Source of the DNA: Isoetes taiwanensis | Taxonomy: Eukaryota > Streptophyta > Lycopodiopsida > Isoetales > Isoetaceae | DNA length: 64,000 nt | Direction of reading: 5' to 3' | Assembly (NCBI GenBank): GCA_021234155.1 | Contig: JAJEKV010000017.1 | Span: forward strand, 4,562,792-4,626,791 | Part shown: in pieces, positions 48,051-60,300 of the stretch | Layout: each line of letters starts with the position of its first letter | How positions within the stretch are numbered: position 1 is the first letter of the stretch | The notes under the pieces: model-generated | What the model was told of the DNA's origin: nothing | Seen by the model: the letters and a program-made list of their open reading frames with translations, nothing else | Databases searched by the model: none | Position numbers and translations under genes: made by a program

Positions 48051-48345
48051 GTCAGCATAATAGTCACAAAGTTAGTCAGCTTAATAGTCAACTTGTAAGT
48101 CAGCTAATTAGTCAGATATATAGTCAGACATATAGTCAGGTTATTAGTCAGACTCTTAGTCGGCAAAATCATGATTCGTCTGACTACTTGTCACCTCACT
48201 AGTTAGATTATTAGACAACTAATTAGTCAATTTGAATGTCAGGTAATTTGTCAGATGCTTATTCGTCAAGTTTATTAGTCAAATTTTTCGTCAGATCTGT
48301 ACGTCAATTCGTCAGTCAGGTCAAACATCACATTAATAGTCAAAG
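48051..48345. repeat. Degenerate 12-bp GTCA array, copy 1
   Basis: Nine successive GTCA motifs start exactly 12 bp apart from 48051, and a tenth unit reads GTCG; the pattern is GTCARNNNNNTA. After a gap, further GTCA motifs occur at 12-13 bp steps to about 48345. About twenty GTCA in 300 bp far exceeds chance. It lies just beyond the 3' end of the hAT coding region, so it may be a subterminal transposase-binding array. Confidence 0.85.
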
Positions 48346-48856
48346 ATACATTTGACAAACTGTTTTGGACTCTTTGATGACTTTTTGACGTTTAGTAATC
48401 ATTCTCTTGTGGGTCTCTAGATTACGATGACAATCTCTGGAGAAACTGCGTTTTTCGTCATTTGAAACCGCTGCAGACATTGAGGAAGATGACTTCGAGG
48501 ATAGTAAAGATGAGTGCCTAGCAGTAACAGCAGGTGACGTCAGGCACTCATCCTCACTATCTTTGAATTCATCTTCCTCAATGTCAGTAGTGGTTTCAAA
48601 CGACGAAAAACTCAGTTTCTCTGGCCGCTTGTTGTTGTTGCGATCCAGGCGCCGCCATTTCGAGAAATTGAACACCAGCTTGTCGGCTTTCTTGTGAAGC
48701 AGCCAATTACGTGACATTGAGTGTGTATTTATAAGCGCTCCAATTCCTCTCATTTGCATTGTTTGACAAAATCAACGACAAGATTGTCATTGCGAGTGCT
48801 TGTAGCATCACTTTGACTTGACCATGCACCTGCCACCATGTATATGCCTCCATGCT
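48340..48856 (-). pseudogene. hAT transposase C-terminal end, copy 1 (cut by the duplication junction)
   Basis: Minus-strand frames 48707-48856 and 48340-48759 give the hAT C-terminal dimerisation region: WWQVHGQVKVMLQALAMTIL, then NANERNWSAYKYTLNV and LLHKKADKLVFNFSKWRRLD. They match the typical WW...ERNWS...RL..KA..LV.V pattern. An acidic tail follows (TTDIEEDEFKDSEDECL). Only this 3' end is present; the rest of the gene lies beyond copy 2 at 59059-60300. Confidence 0.85.
48441..48620. repeat. 79-bp inverted repeat (hairpin) in the hAT C-terminus, copy 1
   Basis: Arms 48441-48519 and 48542-48620, about 87% complementary (ten mismatches by eye), with a 22-nt loop. Both arms encode versions of the same acidic peptide (FSSFET...DIEED), so one arm is an inverted duplicate of the transposase 3' coding end. 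A transcript from either strand would fold into a long hairpin. Confidence 0.9.
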
Positions 48857-49229
48857 ATAATTCATCCATTGAGCCCATTGTGGGGTCACCGTTACAAGTA
48901 ATATGCTTGTATCATAGCACGTCCTTGTTGGGAGATGTGTGCAAAATATGATAGGGTCACCATTACAAGTAATATGCTCGTATTATAGTACGCCATTGCT
49001 GGTGGATGTGTGCAAGTTATGATATTGTCGAATATGAACATTAAAAATTGGTTTAATCATGACGTCGTTAAAATAGATCATTTACAACGAACAATTTTAT
49101 GATTCTAAACTATTGGGAGCTCCATTGAGGTCAAATGTATGATAGTACAATGCCCCCTCAATAATGGATTTGTGTCAGTTCAAATGGTGCAGAAGGTGTC
49201 CTTGAACATGCTGCCCCCTTGTCTTTTTC

Positions 49230-50535
49230 TTTATTGAGGGAGTCAATTTATTCATCATCACATCATGAGTACAATAGTTACATCACATTCTACATATCAC
49301 TTGGAAGCCAATTCACTAGCCGCCCCAAAATATCACTTTCCTATGATTTTTGGCGTAGGTTAGCCGGGAAAAGGGGGACTTTTTTTTTTTTTTTTTTTTG
49401 GTTATGGCATTACGGGTTTGCATGGTCGGAAATAGCAGGGCCCCTGTTTACGGGGGCTGCTAAGAGCAGGCCGATGGAGGCGGTCGGACCAGCCTGACGG
49501 ATGGAGGAGGCGATGGAGGCCATGAAGGCGCCTGGACAGTCTGCCTCAGCTCAAATCGGCCTGCGATGGCATGTACGGCGGCTTCTTGATTCTTCTTGGT
49601 TCTGATTTTGGAGGGCAACTCCACCTTCACCTACTTCGGTTCTTCCCTTTTCTTCCCGATTGCAGGGGTTTGGACTGGGTTTTCGATGTGTTTGTTACCA
49701 GATATGCTGCCTTGGTTTGCTGGAGGGGTGTAGAGATGGTCCTCCTGCGGAAAATCAGCCTGTTGGGGTTTCTGAAGCCGATCTTGATTGGCTTGGAATT
49801 GGAGCCTGTAATTGCTGTAGATGGGGCAATGATAAGCTGAAGGGGGAGTAGGCTGTGATTGGAGCCTTAAATTCTAGCTGGTTGCTGCATATCTTGTTGG
49901 GGAAACAATAATGTACTGTTGCTCTGGTGATATAAAATCTCAGGAATTACTTTTTAGTTTCGATGCTTGTTCACGTTGTCATTTTAGAACTGAATTATAG
50001 CTTAGATATGGATAGCGACTAGATAGATGAACAAATCGGCAGCAGACATGAAGATATCCTGTTTCGTTGGGTTCTCTATAGGTGGGCAACAGAGGTGCAG
50101 TCTGGCATACAGTCCGGCGTTAACAAATTGAATGTAGAGCATTTTCGTTTTATCCCTTCGGCTGTTTTTAGCAGAAGGTATTTCAACATGTTTACATGAC
50201 AACGAATATTAGCATTGTTATTGATGTACGTATATGATGCGTATGGGGAGCGTGGTGATATACGGGGGTGTGAGGTGTAAAATCTGACACCCTTGATTCC
50301 GCATATTCTCAGGATTATACCTTCATCCAATGAATGAAAAAAAACATTAACACATATAGGCATAATATGCACAGCAATGATGGGTATATTATCTCATAGG
50401 AGTTGCTTTGTATGTGAATATCTAGTACATATGGCAGGTTTAAGATCTCTACCACAGAACCAATTGTATACTTGGCAAGTCTAAGGTCTCTACCACATGA
50501 CCAGTTGGTCATACTTGAAAACATGACCTCCGGAC
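49230..50535. other. Possible captured gene fragment, copy 2
   Basis: The counterpart of 38790-40095, with the T-run at 49381-49400 and the splice-like CCCGATTGCAG near 49656-49666. No protein is recognised. Confidence 0.4.
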
Positions 50536-51720
50536 AATGGATTTTAAGATCCCGATGACTAGCGATCGATGACTTTAAATTCATAAAGTTTGATCTTGAT
50601 GCCAAAATGCTTGACTGAATTTTTGATGTCCAATGCACTAAAGCTTATAATGCAAGTTGGCAGAGTAAACATAAAAGAGTGTTTCTTCTCCACAAGCTTA
50701 TATTTCAAAGTTGTCAAATAAGCATGGCCGCTAATGTCCAACATCAATGCACAGAATGTCAAAAATTGCCACTTTTTGAAAATCACCAGATGCTATAAAG
50801 TGCTTACCTTCAAAAGGCGGGGTAGATCCAGATGGAGTGGGAACATCGGAAGTTGGCAGATGCGAAGACCATATGGCTTACATGGGTCGATAATGACAAC
50901 TTAGTGAACAAGAGACAGATAGAAGGTGGTGTGTATAGAATAGTCTACAAATGCCAAATTCTATAGTCCAGCTTTGTCAGGGACCAGGCCTACGTTGTAA
51001 AGTACGTACGCATAGATGATGCCAACTTGCAAGTAGATAATATCGCCAATCATTTGGACAAGAACATGCAGGAGCTCAACATGCAAGTCAGGCATGGGGC
51101 TCTTATATGTTGCATTGGCACAACGACTGGCAACGATGGAGAGAAGCAAAGTCGAGGCCTAATCATGCCTTATTGAAATTATGCCTCCGTGGCAGAGTTG
51201 TTCAACAGGCATAGAGATAATGCATTCGTCGACCATTATCGAAGGAAAATGTGGCAACTGATCCTGCACCTGAAATTGATCTATAAAGACTAGAATGGAT
51301 CAGCCGCATACTGTTGTTGATTGCAAAGAATGTAGACAACTTGGGGGGTGAGTTTTTTAAATGGCTTGATCAAACTTTACAAGGAGGGTTCTGTGCATAT
51401 GGATATCCATCCTGGAAATTTAATGCTCCATGTCAACAAGACCGAGACCAAGATTTACATTGGCACATGTGATTAGGGCAAATACTGCGACAGAGTGTTC
51501 AAGCTTGCATATAGGTTGCTAACCAGTGGGTGGCCAAATGGGAGATTGAGGAACTGAGACAGAGAACCCCTTGGTATCATCCTGACTTGTACCATGGTAG
51601 GAATGAAAGGGGTTTTACCAATGCATGGAGCGGCATGGTTTTCATGGTACCTTGGAGAATGGGTATTTAGGGTAGCAAGCAGAGGATGGACCCACTGACT
51701 ATGTTGGCATTGAGAACCCT

Positions 51721-51909
51721 ATGATTACGTATCTGGTACCCGACATCTTGCGCCAGCTCGAAGCAGCTAACGTTGCAGACCACAGGGCCATAAACAAGGC
51801 AGCTGACCTAGAGGCTCAGTTGCGCAAACAAAGGGACCATAATAAGATCCTGTTGATCGACTTGATGAGTGCACGGAAGAATGTAGACTTATACGATGAA
51901 ACGAGGTAA
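51721..51909 (+). pseudogene. Coiled-coil segment of an unrecognised element, copy 2
   Basis: A 62-codon frame with DILRQLEAANVADHRAINKA and ADLEAQLRKQRDHNKILLID, a heptad-like, charged coiled coil. Upstream minus- and plus-strand frames (50960-51700) look like decayed coding sequence of the same unknown protein. Confidence 0.4.
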
Positions 51910-52072
51910 AGGCTAGAACAGACTAGTGGGGAGCTGGCTTCCTTCCGCCTGTACTAGCCTTGAGAGCAACAATGCACATTTATACCAGCTAATGCGCTTG
52001 AATATTGATCTCTTGCATCCAATATGAGGATGTAATTGCATCCTAGGATCGAGAGTACCTGTATGAGCACCA

Positions 52073-52339
52073 ATGGCAAAACATCCTGAACCTAGACCAG
52101 AGGATTTGCCCAATATACCAGGAGGGAATTTCTCAAGTAGGATAGTCTGCATTGGATGTGGCCACCAGTTTCATAGGAAGTGCATAATGGATGCCATGAC
52201 CAGAAGTTCATTGTGCCCCTTGCATGGATGGCCTATTTCTGAAAAGCAGTATGCAATCTTTGCTATGCCACAACACTCAATGCCAGATAAATTTGACAAA
52301 CATGGGGTTTCACATCCAAGGCGTCAATGTTATTCTTAA
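52073..52339 (+). pseudogene. RING-like zinc-finger fragment, copy 2
   Basis: An 88-codon frame with VCIGCGHQFHRKCIMDAM followed by LCPLHGW. The pattern C-x2-C-G-H-x-F-H-x2-C ... C-P-x-H resembles the C-terminal half of a RING-type finger, with the last Cys replaced by His. The first zinc-ligand pair is not seen. Function and family are uncertain. The copy-1 counterpart is frameshifted. Confidence 0.4.
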
Positions 52340-54130
52340 ACAACAATATGAAAAGCACATGCTCATGTAGTAGATCTCCAATGCTTATCTATGTATAGAT
52401 GCTTTTGAGTGCAATTATTAAAGATGGGACTATCGGCGCTAGGCTATGCTTTTTGAATTCTCCATTCCTTTTTATGCCATATATCTAGCTAACGTGCCAT
52501 TTTACATCAAATATGTCATTATATAATGCTCCAAATGTTCCAACAATATCCTTAGCAACATTAATGGGTTTAAAAAGGGTCTTATAGGGTATACATGGTA
52601 ATCTACACATATATAATTCTTTCTCCAAATATTCGATTCTCTTATGCTCTATTATTTTGGCGACACGTATCATTCTTTTTCCTGGGTACAGATTTCCGAT
52701 GTAGTTTTTCCGGGCATTTTTTGAGCTGTGGGACGGAGTACGCTGCTGCCATAGCCGGTTCTGATCTGTTTGGAGCATTGCCGATCAAGCCCAAAGTTCT
52801 TTAGGCTCAAGCCGGATGCTACTGCCGTTGTTGTGAAAGAGATGGTATTTTAGTGACCATATACTCTGCCCAAAACAGGGGAAATAGACAGTTAGCAGGG
52901 ACAGATGATTCTATAGCTCGCCAATCCTGTTGGGTTTGCTGCCGATTCTTGCTTTCGAACACTTCTGCTGATTCTTTCTGGAGACTTTTTCTCAAATGCG
53001 TCTCCACTGTTTTATCTACCGCTCCGGATTCTTCCTCTGCGTGATCTCTCTGATCTTTCATGATGCAGATTATTTCCATGGATTTGTCTCACAAGAGCAT
53101 CCAGCCCAATCCGGCCACCAATCCGGCCCAATTAATAGCAGTGCCACCAAATCCAGCCCAATAGATAGCAGTGCCTACTTCACAAGAACGATCCCGGGAC
53201 CTGGACCTCGGGAATAGTTTATTTCTTCAATTTTTTTTGTTCCCTTCAGCATTACCTTGTTCAAACCTTTTAGCAAAAAGAATCGGACAGACACAGTATC
53301 TCAAGGTAAAAAAATTCGTCTTCAAATACTGTTTCTCAATGCCACAGCAGGAATTGAATATATTCATGTTAATAATTAAACAATGGAGAGCCTGCTACTC
53401 GGGCCGCAGATCAATCAAAAGGTTCGCCAAATTCTTATCTACGGGGACGCACTGCAGCTATGGATATGGAGCAATAGCTGCACCTATGCAGCCTTCCAGC
53501 TTCTGGACCATTGCCGGACTTCTGGCTCTGCTTTTCTCTTCGACTGCAAGCTTCTGGCGCCTGGATTCTCAGGCCAGCAATCATCAATGGCCATTTCGTA
53601 GGATGATTGATGATTGACGATTTCATCTCTCTCCCGATTCACAGAAAGCCGTCCGCCTCCTCATCGCAGCAGGGGATAGAAAGCCCTGCTTTCCAAAATT
53701 TCCCCAATTCGTTTTCACGCCCTGGCAAAAAGCACCCTCCAAGGCCACAAACATACGAAATTAAATACATACATGCACAAGAATCTTATGCTAAACCATT
53801 GGATAAATACCCCTCAATGCATTCAAAATAAATTGGCAAACCTTTTGTTGGAAATAATTATTTATAAAAATTGATTCTTCTGTTGTCCTTTATCCATAGG
53901 GTTGGTAGGTCGTGCTTATAATCATTGCATTGTGGTGTTATAACGTGTCCAAAATTCACATTAAAAGACATTTGGCATGTATGTTTTTCTTTGTTCAATA
54001 TGGGATCATAGCTTATCTACACATGAATCCAGTGCCACAAGAGCACTCGAATAGAAGCTTTGTTCAAATGGATGCCACCGGGAGCATTCAAAGAAGAGAG
54101 ACAAGCTCTCTTCAAAAAGGTGCAAAGTGA

Positions 54131-54210
54131 TTAAGAAGAAGGAATCGAAATGATGCAATATTTAGACATAATTAAGAAGAAGGAATCAAAATGATGCAAT
54201 ATTTAGACAT
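54131..54210. repeat. 40-bp tandem duplication in Helitron 2
   Basis: ATTAAGAAGAAGGAATC and about 23 following bases occur twice in a row (54131-54170 and 54171-54210) with one difference. Confidence 0.85.
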
Positions 54211-54349
54211 CACAATCGGCTAAATTGAATTCGGACACTGATTCATGATTCAATGAGTTGAGAGTGCTCATGTTATATGCATGAGACATTTCTGCTAGCA
54301 AAATAATCTTTACTCAATGATCTTCATCACAAAGTTAAAGAGAAATGTT

Positions 54350-54383
54350 CGCGGCGGCCTTGGCCGCCGCGATAAATTTCTTG
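54350..54383 (+). other. Helitron 2 3' hairpin and CTTG end
   Basis: A perfect 10-bp GC-only stem with a 2-nt loop, then ATAAATTT and CTTG. Compared with the empty site in copy 1, the end is fixed to the base, apart from one ambiguous T. Confidence 0.9.
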
Positions 54384-55375
54384 TATGATTATATGATTAT
54401 TATATGTTGCTAGAAAAAGTATTTAGCGTTACTACACTTTCATTGGGATCATATCAAAATAGCTTATATAAAAGCACATTACAAGTGCTTGATGATCTTT
54501 GGAGCATGATAGACATTATTGTTTTGCTAAGCATTTGGAGTTGTTATGTTGTTATGCATTAGAAGCAAGAAGTACATCATAAATTGTAGATGTGAAATTT
54601 TTCTAAAAGAAGTTCATCAAGCAGGCAAGTTGATGGGCTGAATTTATTTGGTTGATATTAAAAGTGAGTGAACTTGAGAAAATGTAGGTAAAGATCTAAA
54701 AGTGGAGCTCGTACGATATATATCCTTGATTGCTTTCAAGTTTGAAGTTGCGTGAGAGGAGAAACAAATTGTAGTAAACAAACATCTGAACAAACACAGA
54801 ATTTACTACCAATCTCTATTTCCCCCATGCAATGGAGTTGGCGAAACATGTATTAGCGAAGCTGCCTATATTAGGAAGGCAGCATGCCTTTATAAAAAGG
54901 CAACATGAGCTCCTTTTATCTTTCACCTTTTTCCTAGGATATACCTTTTATGATACCTATATATTGTAACACATATTATTTAATATACGTGTCTTATATT
55001 GTGGTGCATACCCCCCCCTCTCTCTCGTGTTTTCTTAGTAAACTAGCAAGTTTAACATGCTATCAGAGCTTATATCTGGTTTTGGAGCAGTTGTGAATTT
55101 TCGAGGGCTCACTGGGATGAAAACTTTATATGTATTCTCTGGAGTTGGATATCCAGCTTGGAAGATTAAGATGCAGCTCATCCTACAAAGCGAAAGTTTT
55201 TTGGACTTGTGAGTGGAAGAACCTTCCTCGGGCGCAGCCAGTTGATGCAAGTACCGGCAATCTTGTTTTGAATGGTGTTGCATATGATGCTTAGGTTAAG
55301 AATATAAATGACTGGAATGAAAAAGATCAAACAGCTCGAGAACTGATTCTTTATGCTCTCAAAGAATCCATTTTA

Positions 55376-55910
55376 ATGGACGCTAAGGATTTTGTTACTT
55401 CTAGTGAAGTTTGGAAGTATTTGAAAAAAGCCTGCATGAAGAAGACTATGCATGAAGTGATTAGTCTTCGCAAAGATCTTACATCATTGCAATATCATTT
55501 GAGTGATTCATTTGATGAGCATGCGGACAAGTTTAAAATGCTTCTTGAAGCATTATTATCTTCACGGTGCTAGTATTCCACATGATCAATATGTTGTCCA
55601 TTTTTTGGAGTCTATGCCAGAAGAGTTACAGACCCTTACGACTGTGTTAGCCAATAAAAAATCTATGACGTTAGATCGAGCTTATGAACCACTAAAAAAT
55701 GGGGTTCGAAAGTTGCAAAGGCAATCTATGTATGAAGATCAAGCTTTACTTGTGTCGAGAAAATGAAAAGGCCTTTGTTATGATACAAAGCACACTTGCA
55801 GTCATGGTAGAAGCTGGAATCGTGGTGGTGATAGACAACAATTGACTAGACTTGAGCAACCTAAGTCAAAGAGTATTTGTGCCTATTGTAAAAAGACGAA
55901 TCATGTTATT
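55376..55910 (+). pseudogene. gag: copia gag, copy 2
   Basis: The same gag as in copy 1, but frameshifted once near 55560 (frames 55376-55573 and 55503-55766). The zinc-knuckle remnant CAYCKKTNHVIMNV lies near 55877-55920, with the last Cys missing. Confidence 0.85.
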
Positions 55911-56004
55911 ATGAATGTTATTATAAATGCTTTGTTAATGCGCATAAATCTTTACTCCAGGAAATCCGAGATGGGCCTCATATTCCAGATGAACATGCTT
56001 TTCT

Positions 56005-57180
56005 ACAGGAACTGTTGTTTCCACGATTATTGATTCCGGTGCAACAAAATACATGACTTTTCATTGGCACTGGTTGAAGAATTACTGCCCACTTCAAGTT
56101 AGAAAGCTCGTGTTTCTTGGTGATAACACGAACCATGAGGTCAAAGGCATTGGAGATATTCATGTTGATACTTCCAGTGATGTGCAAGTCTTGCGTGGCA
56201 TTTTACATGTATCTGGTTTACGCTAAAATCTTATTTCTGTGTCTAGACTTGCTGATCTTGGTCTATCCATACAGTTTGATAGACGATTCTGTAGATTCAT
56301 CCAAGATGGATGTGTATTTGGAGTTGCCCCAAGAGAAGGTCGTCTGTACGAGCTTAAATTGACTGATGATTTTGTGAATCTTATGCTTGCCAGTGGAGAT
56401 GAATCAAGCACACTGTGACATCGTCGTTTTGCACATGTTGACTTTCAATATTTATTGGATATGGCCTCTGATAGAACCGTGGATGGTCTATCATTGACTA
56501 GCACTGCATCAATGGGTGTATGTAAGGCATGTGCTATTGGGAAGCAACATTGCCTTCCTTTCAATGTAAAAGGAAAATGTGCAATATAGCTTTTGCATGC
56601 TAGTGTATATGACCCACTACCTTGTGCTTTGAGTGGTGTACGATATTCCATCTTGTTTGTGGATGATTTTTCCCGTAGAGTTTTTGTATATTTTATCTCT
56701 ATGAAGTTCCAAGCCTTCACCAAATTCCAAGTGTTTAAAAGTATGGTGGAGACTCAGACTGGCAAAGTGATCAAGAGATTACATGCTGACGATGGTGGAG
56801 AATTTAGTTCTGCTCAATTCAAGTGTTTTTATGAAGAGCACAGTATAGCTTCTGAGCCTACCATCACTTATCCCCTCGGCGAAATGGTATTGCCGAGCAT
56901 CAAAATCATACGATAATCAATGGTATTTGATGTATGCTTAATTCATGCTGGTTTGGATAAGTCGTTTTGGGCAGACGCTGAGGCTACTGCTGTTTATAAA
57001 CTGAATCGAACAATAACTTCTTCTCTGAAAGGCATAACTCCTTTGCAATTATGGACAGGAGTCAAACCAAATGTTCAAAATTTGCGAGTTTTTGGTTGTC
57101 TAATCTACGTTCATATTTCAAAAGAGAAGAGAATCGACCTCAAAGCCATATTTGTTGGCTATGCTGTGGAGGCAGAGTGA
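56005..57180 (+). pseudogene. copia protease and integrase, copy 2
   Basis: DSGATKYM (about 56034), CKACAIGKQHCLPF (about 56525), LFVDDFSRRVFVYF (about 56655) and LHADDGGEF (about 56782) are followed, after a frameshift near 56875, by frame 56920-57180. That frame carries SFWADAEATAVYKLNRT, LQLWTGVKPNVQNLRVFG and KAIFVGYAVEAE, the normal C-part of copia integrase. It is less damaged than copy 1. Confidence 0.87.
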
Positions 57181-57231
57181 TACGGATTTTATGATATTGC
57201 GACGCAAAGAATCATTACTAGTCGTGATGTA

Positions 57232-57672
57232 GTGTTTGATGACTCTACTATGGCTGATATGGTTGCTCCTCGTCATGACCATAATGTTATTCTTAGCAAT
57301 TTTGAGATACTTGATAGCGACCTAATTCCTAATGTGGATAATGGGTCTTTACATCCTCATGTTGGGAATGAGCTTGTAAATGGGACTTTACATCCTCATG
57401 TTGGGAATGAGCTTGTAAATCCAAAAGTGGAAGATGTCAAGACGTTTGTTGGAAAAGGATACTTGCAAGTGCGTCTTACAAGCTTAAGACAAGCTTCTAG
57501 AGACTGGTATGTCAAAATGAACTCTCTGATGGATTTCTAAGTTTTGCAGATTCCAATGTGTATATAAACGCTCGAAGAATATTTTGTGGTGATTGCGCTT
57601 TATGTGAATGACACTATTTTGGCAACCAAGAGAAGATTCTCTTCTGCATTTAGAATTATTACCAAATTGCAA
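57232..57672 (+). pseudogene. copia reverse transcriptase remnant, copy 2
   Basis: The same remnant as copy 1: frame 57232-57540 with two HPHVGNELVN repeats and SLRQASRDWYVKMNSLMDF, then broken frames with the YVND box. Confidence 0.8.
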
Positions 57673-57879
57673 GAATAGATATTAGAAAATTGTAGCACTC
57701 GAATTTTTTCCTTTGTGATCACCAAAGGTTTTGTTTCATCCTATATTAGGAAGGCAACGTGCCTTTATAAAAAGGCATTGTGAGCTCCTTTTATCTTTCT
57801 CCTTTTTCCTTGGATGTACCTTTTATGGTACCTATATATTGTAGCACATATCATTCAATATAGTGTCATATCATTTGCA

Positions 57880-58053
<174 letters not shown>

Positions 58054-58252
58054 TTCTTAGTAAACTAGCAAGTTTAACAACATGATCTCCTGAAATTACA
58101 AAACATTTGGAGTCAATAAAATAAAGATGCTATTCTATAAATGAGAAAGTCTAGATGCTTAATATATCATTTACATCATTATATTATTAAAAGGACTACA
58201 ACTACAATAGATATTATGCATGACGATTATTCTGACAAATATAGGAATAATA

Positions 58253-58547
58253 GTCAGCATAATAGTCACAAAGTTAGTCAGCTTAATAGTCAACTTGTAA
58301 GTCAGCTAATTAGTCAGATATATAGTCAGACATATAGTCAGGTTATTAGTCAGACTCTTAGTCGGCAAAATCATGATTCGTCTGACTACTTGTCACCTCA
58401 CTAGTTAGATTATTAGACAACTAATTAGTCAATTTGAATGTCAGGTAATTTGTCAGATGCTTATTCGTCAAGTTTATTAGTCAAATTTTTCGTCAGATCT
58501 GTACGTCAATTCGTCAGTCAGGTCAAACATCACATTAATAGTCAAAG
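58253..58547. repeat. Degenerate 12-bp GTCA array, copy 2
   Basis: Same as 48051-48345 with offset +10202. Read in one frame, the 12-bp units give a four-residue S-Q-x-x pattern; I regard this as a by-product. Confidence 0.85.
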
Positions 58548-60300
58548 ATACATTTGACAAACTGTTTTGGACTCTTTGATGACTTTTTGACGTTTAGTAA
58601 TCATTCTCTTGTGGGTCTCTAGATTACGATGACAATCTCTGGAGAAACTGCGTTTTTCGTCATTTGAAACCGCTGCAGACATTGAGGAAGATGACTTCGA
58701 GGATAGTAAAGATGAGTGCCTATCAGTAACAGCAGGTGACGTCAGGCACTCATCCTCACTATCTTTGAATTCATCTTCCTCAATGTCAGTAGTGGTTTCA
58801 AACGACGAAAAACTCAGTTTCTCTGGCCGCTTGTTGTTGTTGCGATCCAGGCGCCGCCATTTCGAGAAATTGAACACCAGCTTGTCGGCTTTCTTGTGAA
58901 GCAGCCAATTACGTGACATTGAGTGTGTATTTATAAGTGCTCCAATTCCTCTCATTTGCATTGTTTGACAAAATCAACGACAAGATTGTCATTGCGAGTG
59001 CTTGTAGCATCACTTTGACTTGACCATGCACCTGCCACCATGTATATGCCTCCATGCTTGGCTTTTCCTTATAACTTTATATCACTTCACCCAACTTCTC
59101 ATCTGCCCACCGGCCCACGGGGATTGGTGTAATCGGATGGGTTGGGATAGTATCTTCTAGCAATCTTCTTCAATGATTCCATCACCTCTTGTCTGCATGT
59201 TGGTCCATGTCATGGTCAGCCGGGTCCAAGTCATGGCCGGCGCCGTGTATATGTGAGTAGGATATGACCCATTGGGTTATGACATCGGCCATTGTCAAAT
59301 GGTTGATCAAGACCAATGTGTTGTAATGAGGCTTGCATAGAATGCCAACATTGCACAAAATGCCCAACACCTCCAAACCTTGCCAGCGCTTGAAGTTGAA
59401 GAATCGAGTCTCCTCAGGGCATAATAAACAGGCCTCATACATTTCATAACATTTTTATCCAAAACGATTCACCTGCAACCAGGTCTCTGAGTTCGTGAGC
59501 TTCTTGGCGAGTCTTGGCCTCTTTACTTTGATTCTGCTTTCTTTTCTACTTGAAGAACTCTGTGTGGTTGAAGGTGTTAATGACCCAGTCGCGACAGCCC
59601 TTTGAGAATTGGGTCTTTAAACCATGTATGATACGATACGAGTCCTTAAAAACAATAAGTTCAAATAGTGGCATTGATACCCCACACTGTGGTAATCAAA
59701 GGAATCGTCATAGGAATTCTATCTGCAATATCTCTCATGCTAGCTTGTGGTTCAACCATTGTCCATCATGATTTGATACATTTTTTCGGCCCAAATCTTT
59801 CAATGACGGCCTTCATTTTCTCATAAATCCAAGTCGCTGACACAGACTCGTTCTTGGTCTCAACAGGCCTAAAAAATGCCTCATCTCCAAGATAGACAAT
59901 CATGTAATCAATAAAGTGGTCTTTATTTATATTGCTCCACCTGTCAATCACTAGCGTTGTTGATCGTGCTTCGATCACAAGTGCCAGCTTTATGTTCACC
60001 TTCTCAACCATCTTTTCGTGTATGTCATCGACCATTTTATTGCTTGCATGCTTGTGCGAAGGCAATCTGAATGAAGGTTATACCTTATCAACCTCTTGAG
60101 ATGCCTCCTTCATTGCTTTATGCTCAAGTAGACAGAAGGACAACCCAGCATACAAAAACTCTTCGACAAGTTTTTGTTAGGCCTGACGGAACTGCTCCAT
60201 GGTGAGACATTGATCAACCCTCCCTTATTTGCTTCGACCGCAACCAACTGCACTGTTTCAGTCATTCATTGCTGCCATGTACTATACGTACCTAGTCCGA
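58542..60300 (-). pseudogene. hAT-type transposase gene (decayed), near full length
   Basis: Minus strand. The N-terminal half at 59766-60065 has HEKMVEKVNIKLALVIEA, TLVIDRWSNINKDHFIDYM and YEKMKAVIERFGPKKCI, the DUF659 region before the RNase H-like catalytic core. Upstream, to about 60300, are broken frames (SFCLLEHKAMKEA). The middle (59182-59442) is decayed. The C-terminal dimerisation region at 58542-59060 has WWQVHGQVKVMLQALAMTIL, NANERNW and LLHKKADKLVFNFSKWRRLD, then an acidic tail ending at 58542. Many stops make it inactive. Copy 1 holds only its 3' end, so the duplication breakpoint lies inside this gene. Confidence 0.82.
58643..58822. repeat. 79-bp inverted repeat (hairpin) in the hAT C-terminus, copy 2
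   Basis: Arms 58643-58721 and 58744-58822, with the same structure as 48441-48620, differing at one base in the loop region. Confidence 0.9.

Larger units (their letters stand above)
52602..54383 (+). mobile_element. Helitron 2, 1782 bp, present only in duplication copy 2
   Basis: Copy 1 preserves the empty site (A42166/T42167). Here the same site is split by a sequence starting TCTACACAT and ending CTTG (54380-54383), with host A before and T after and no target duplication. A 10-bp hairpin (CGCGGCGGCC 54350-54359, GGCCGCCGCG 54362-54371, loop TT) stands 12 nt before the end. The CTTG end deviates by one base from the usual CTRR. There is no Rep/helicase, so it is non-autonomous. Internal frames (53171-53617, 52595-52804) are unrecognised and may be captured gene pieces. 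Confidence 0.9.

Noticed and set aside
48051-48345. CRISPR-like regular array
   Set aside because: The 12-bp steps are far too short, spacers are not unique 30-mers, and this is a plant nuclear genome.
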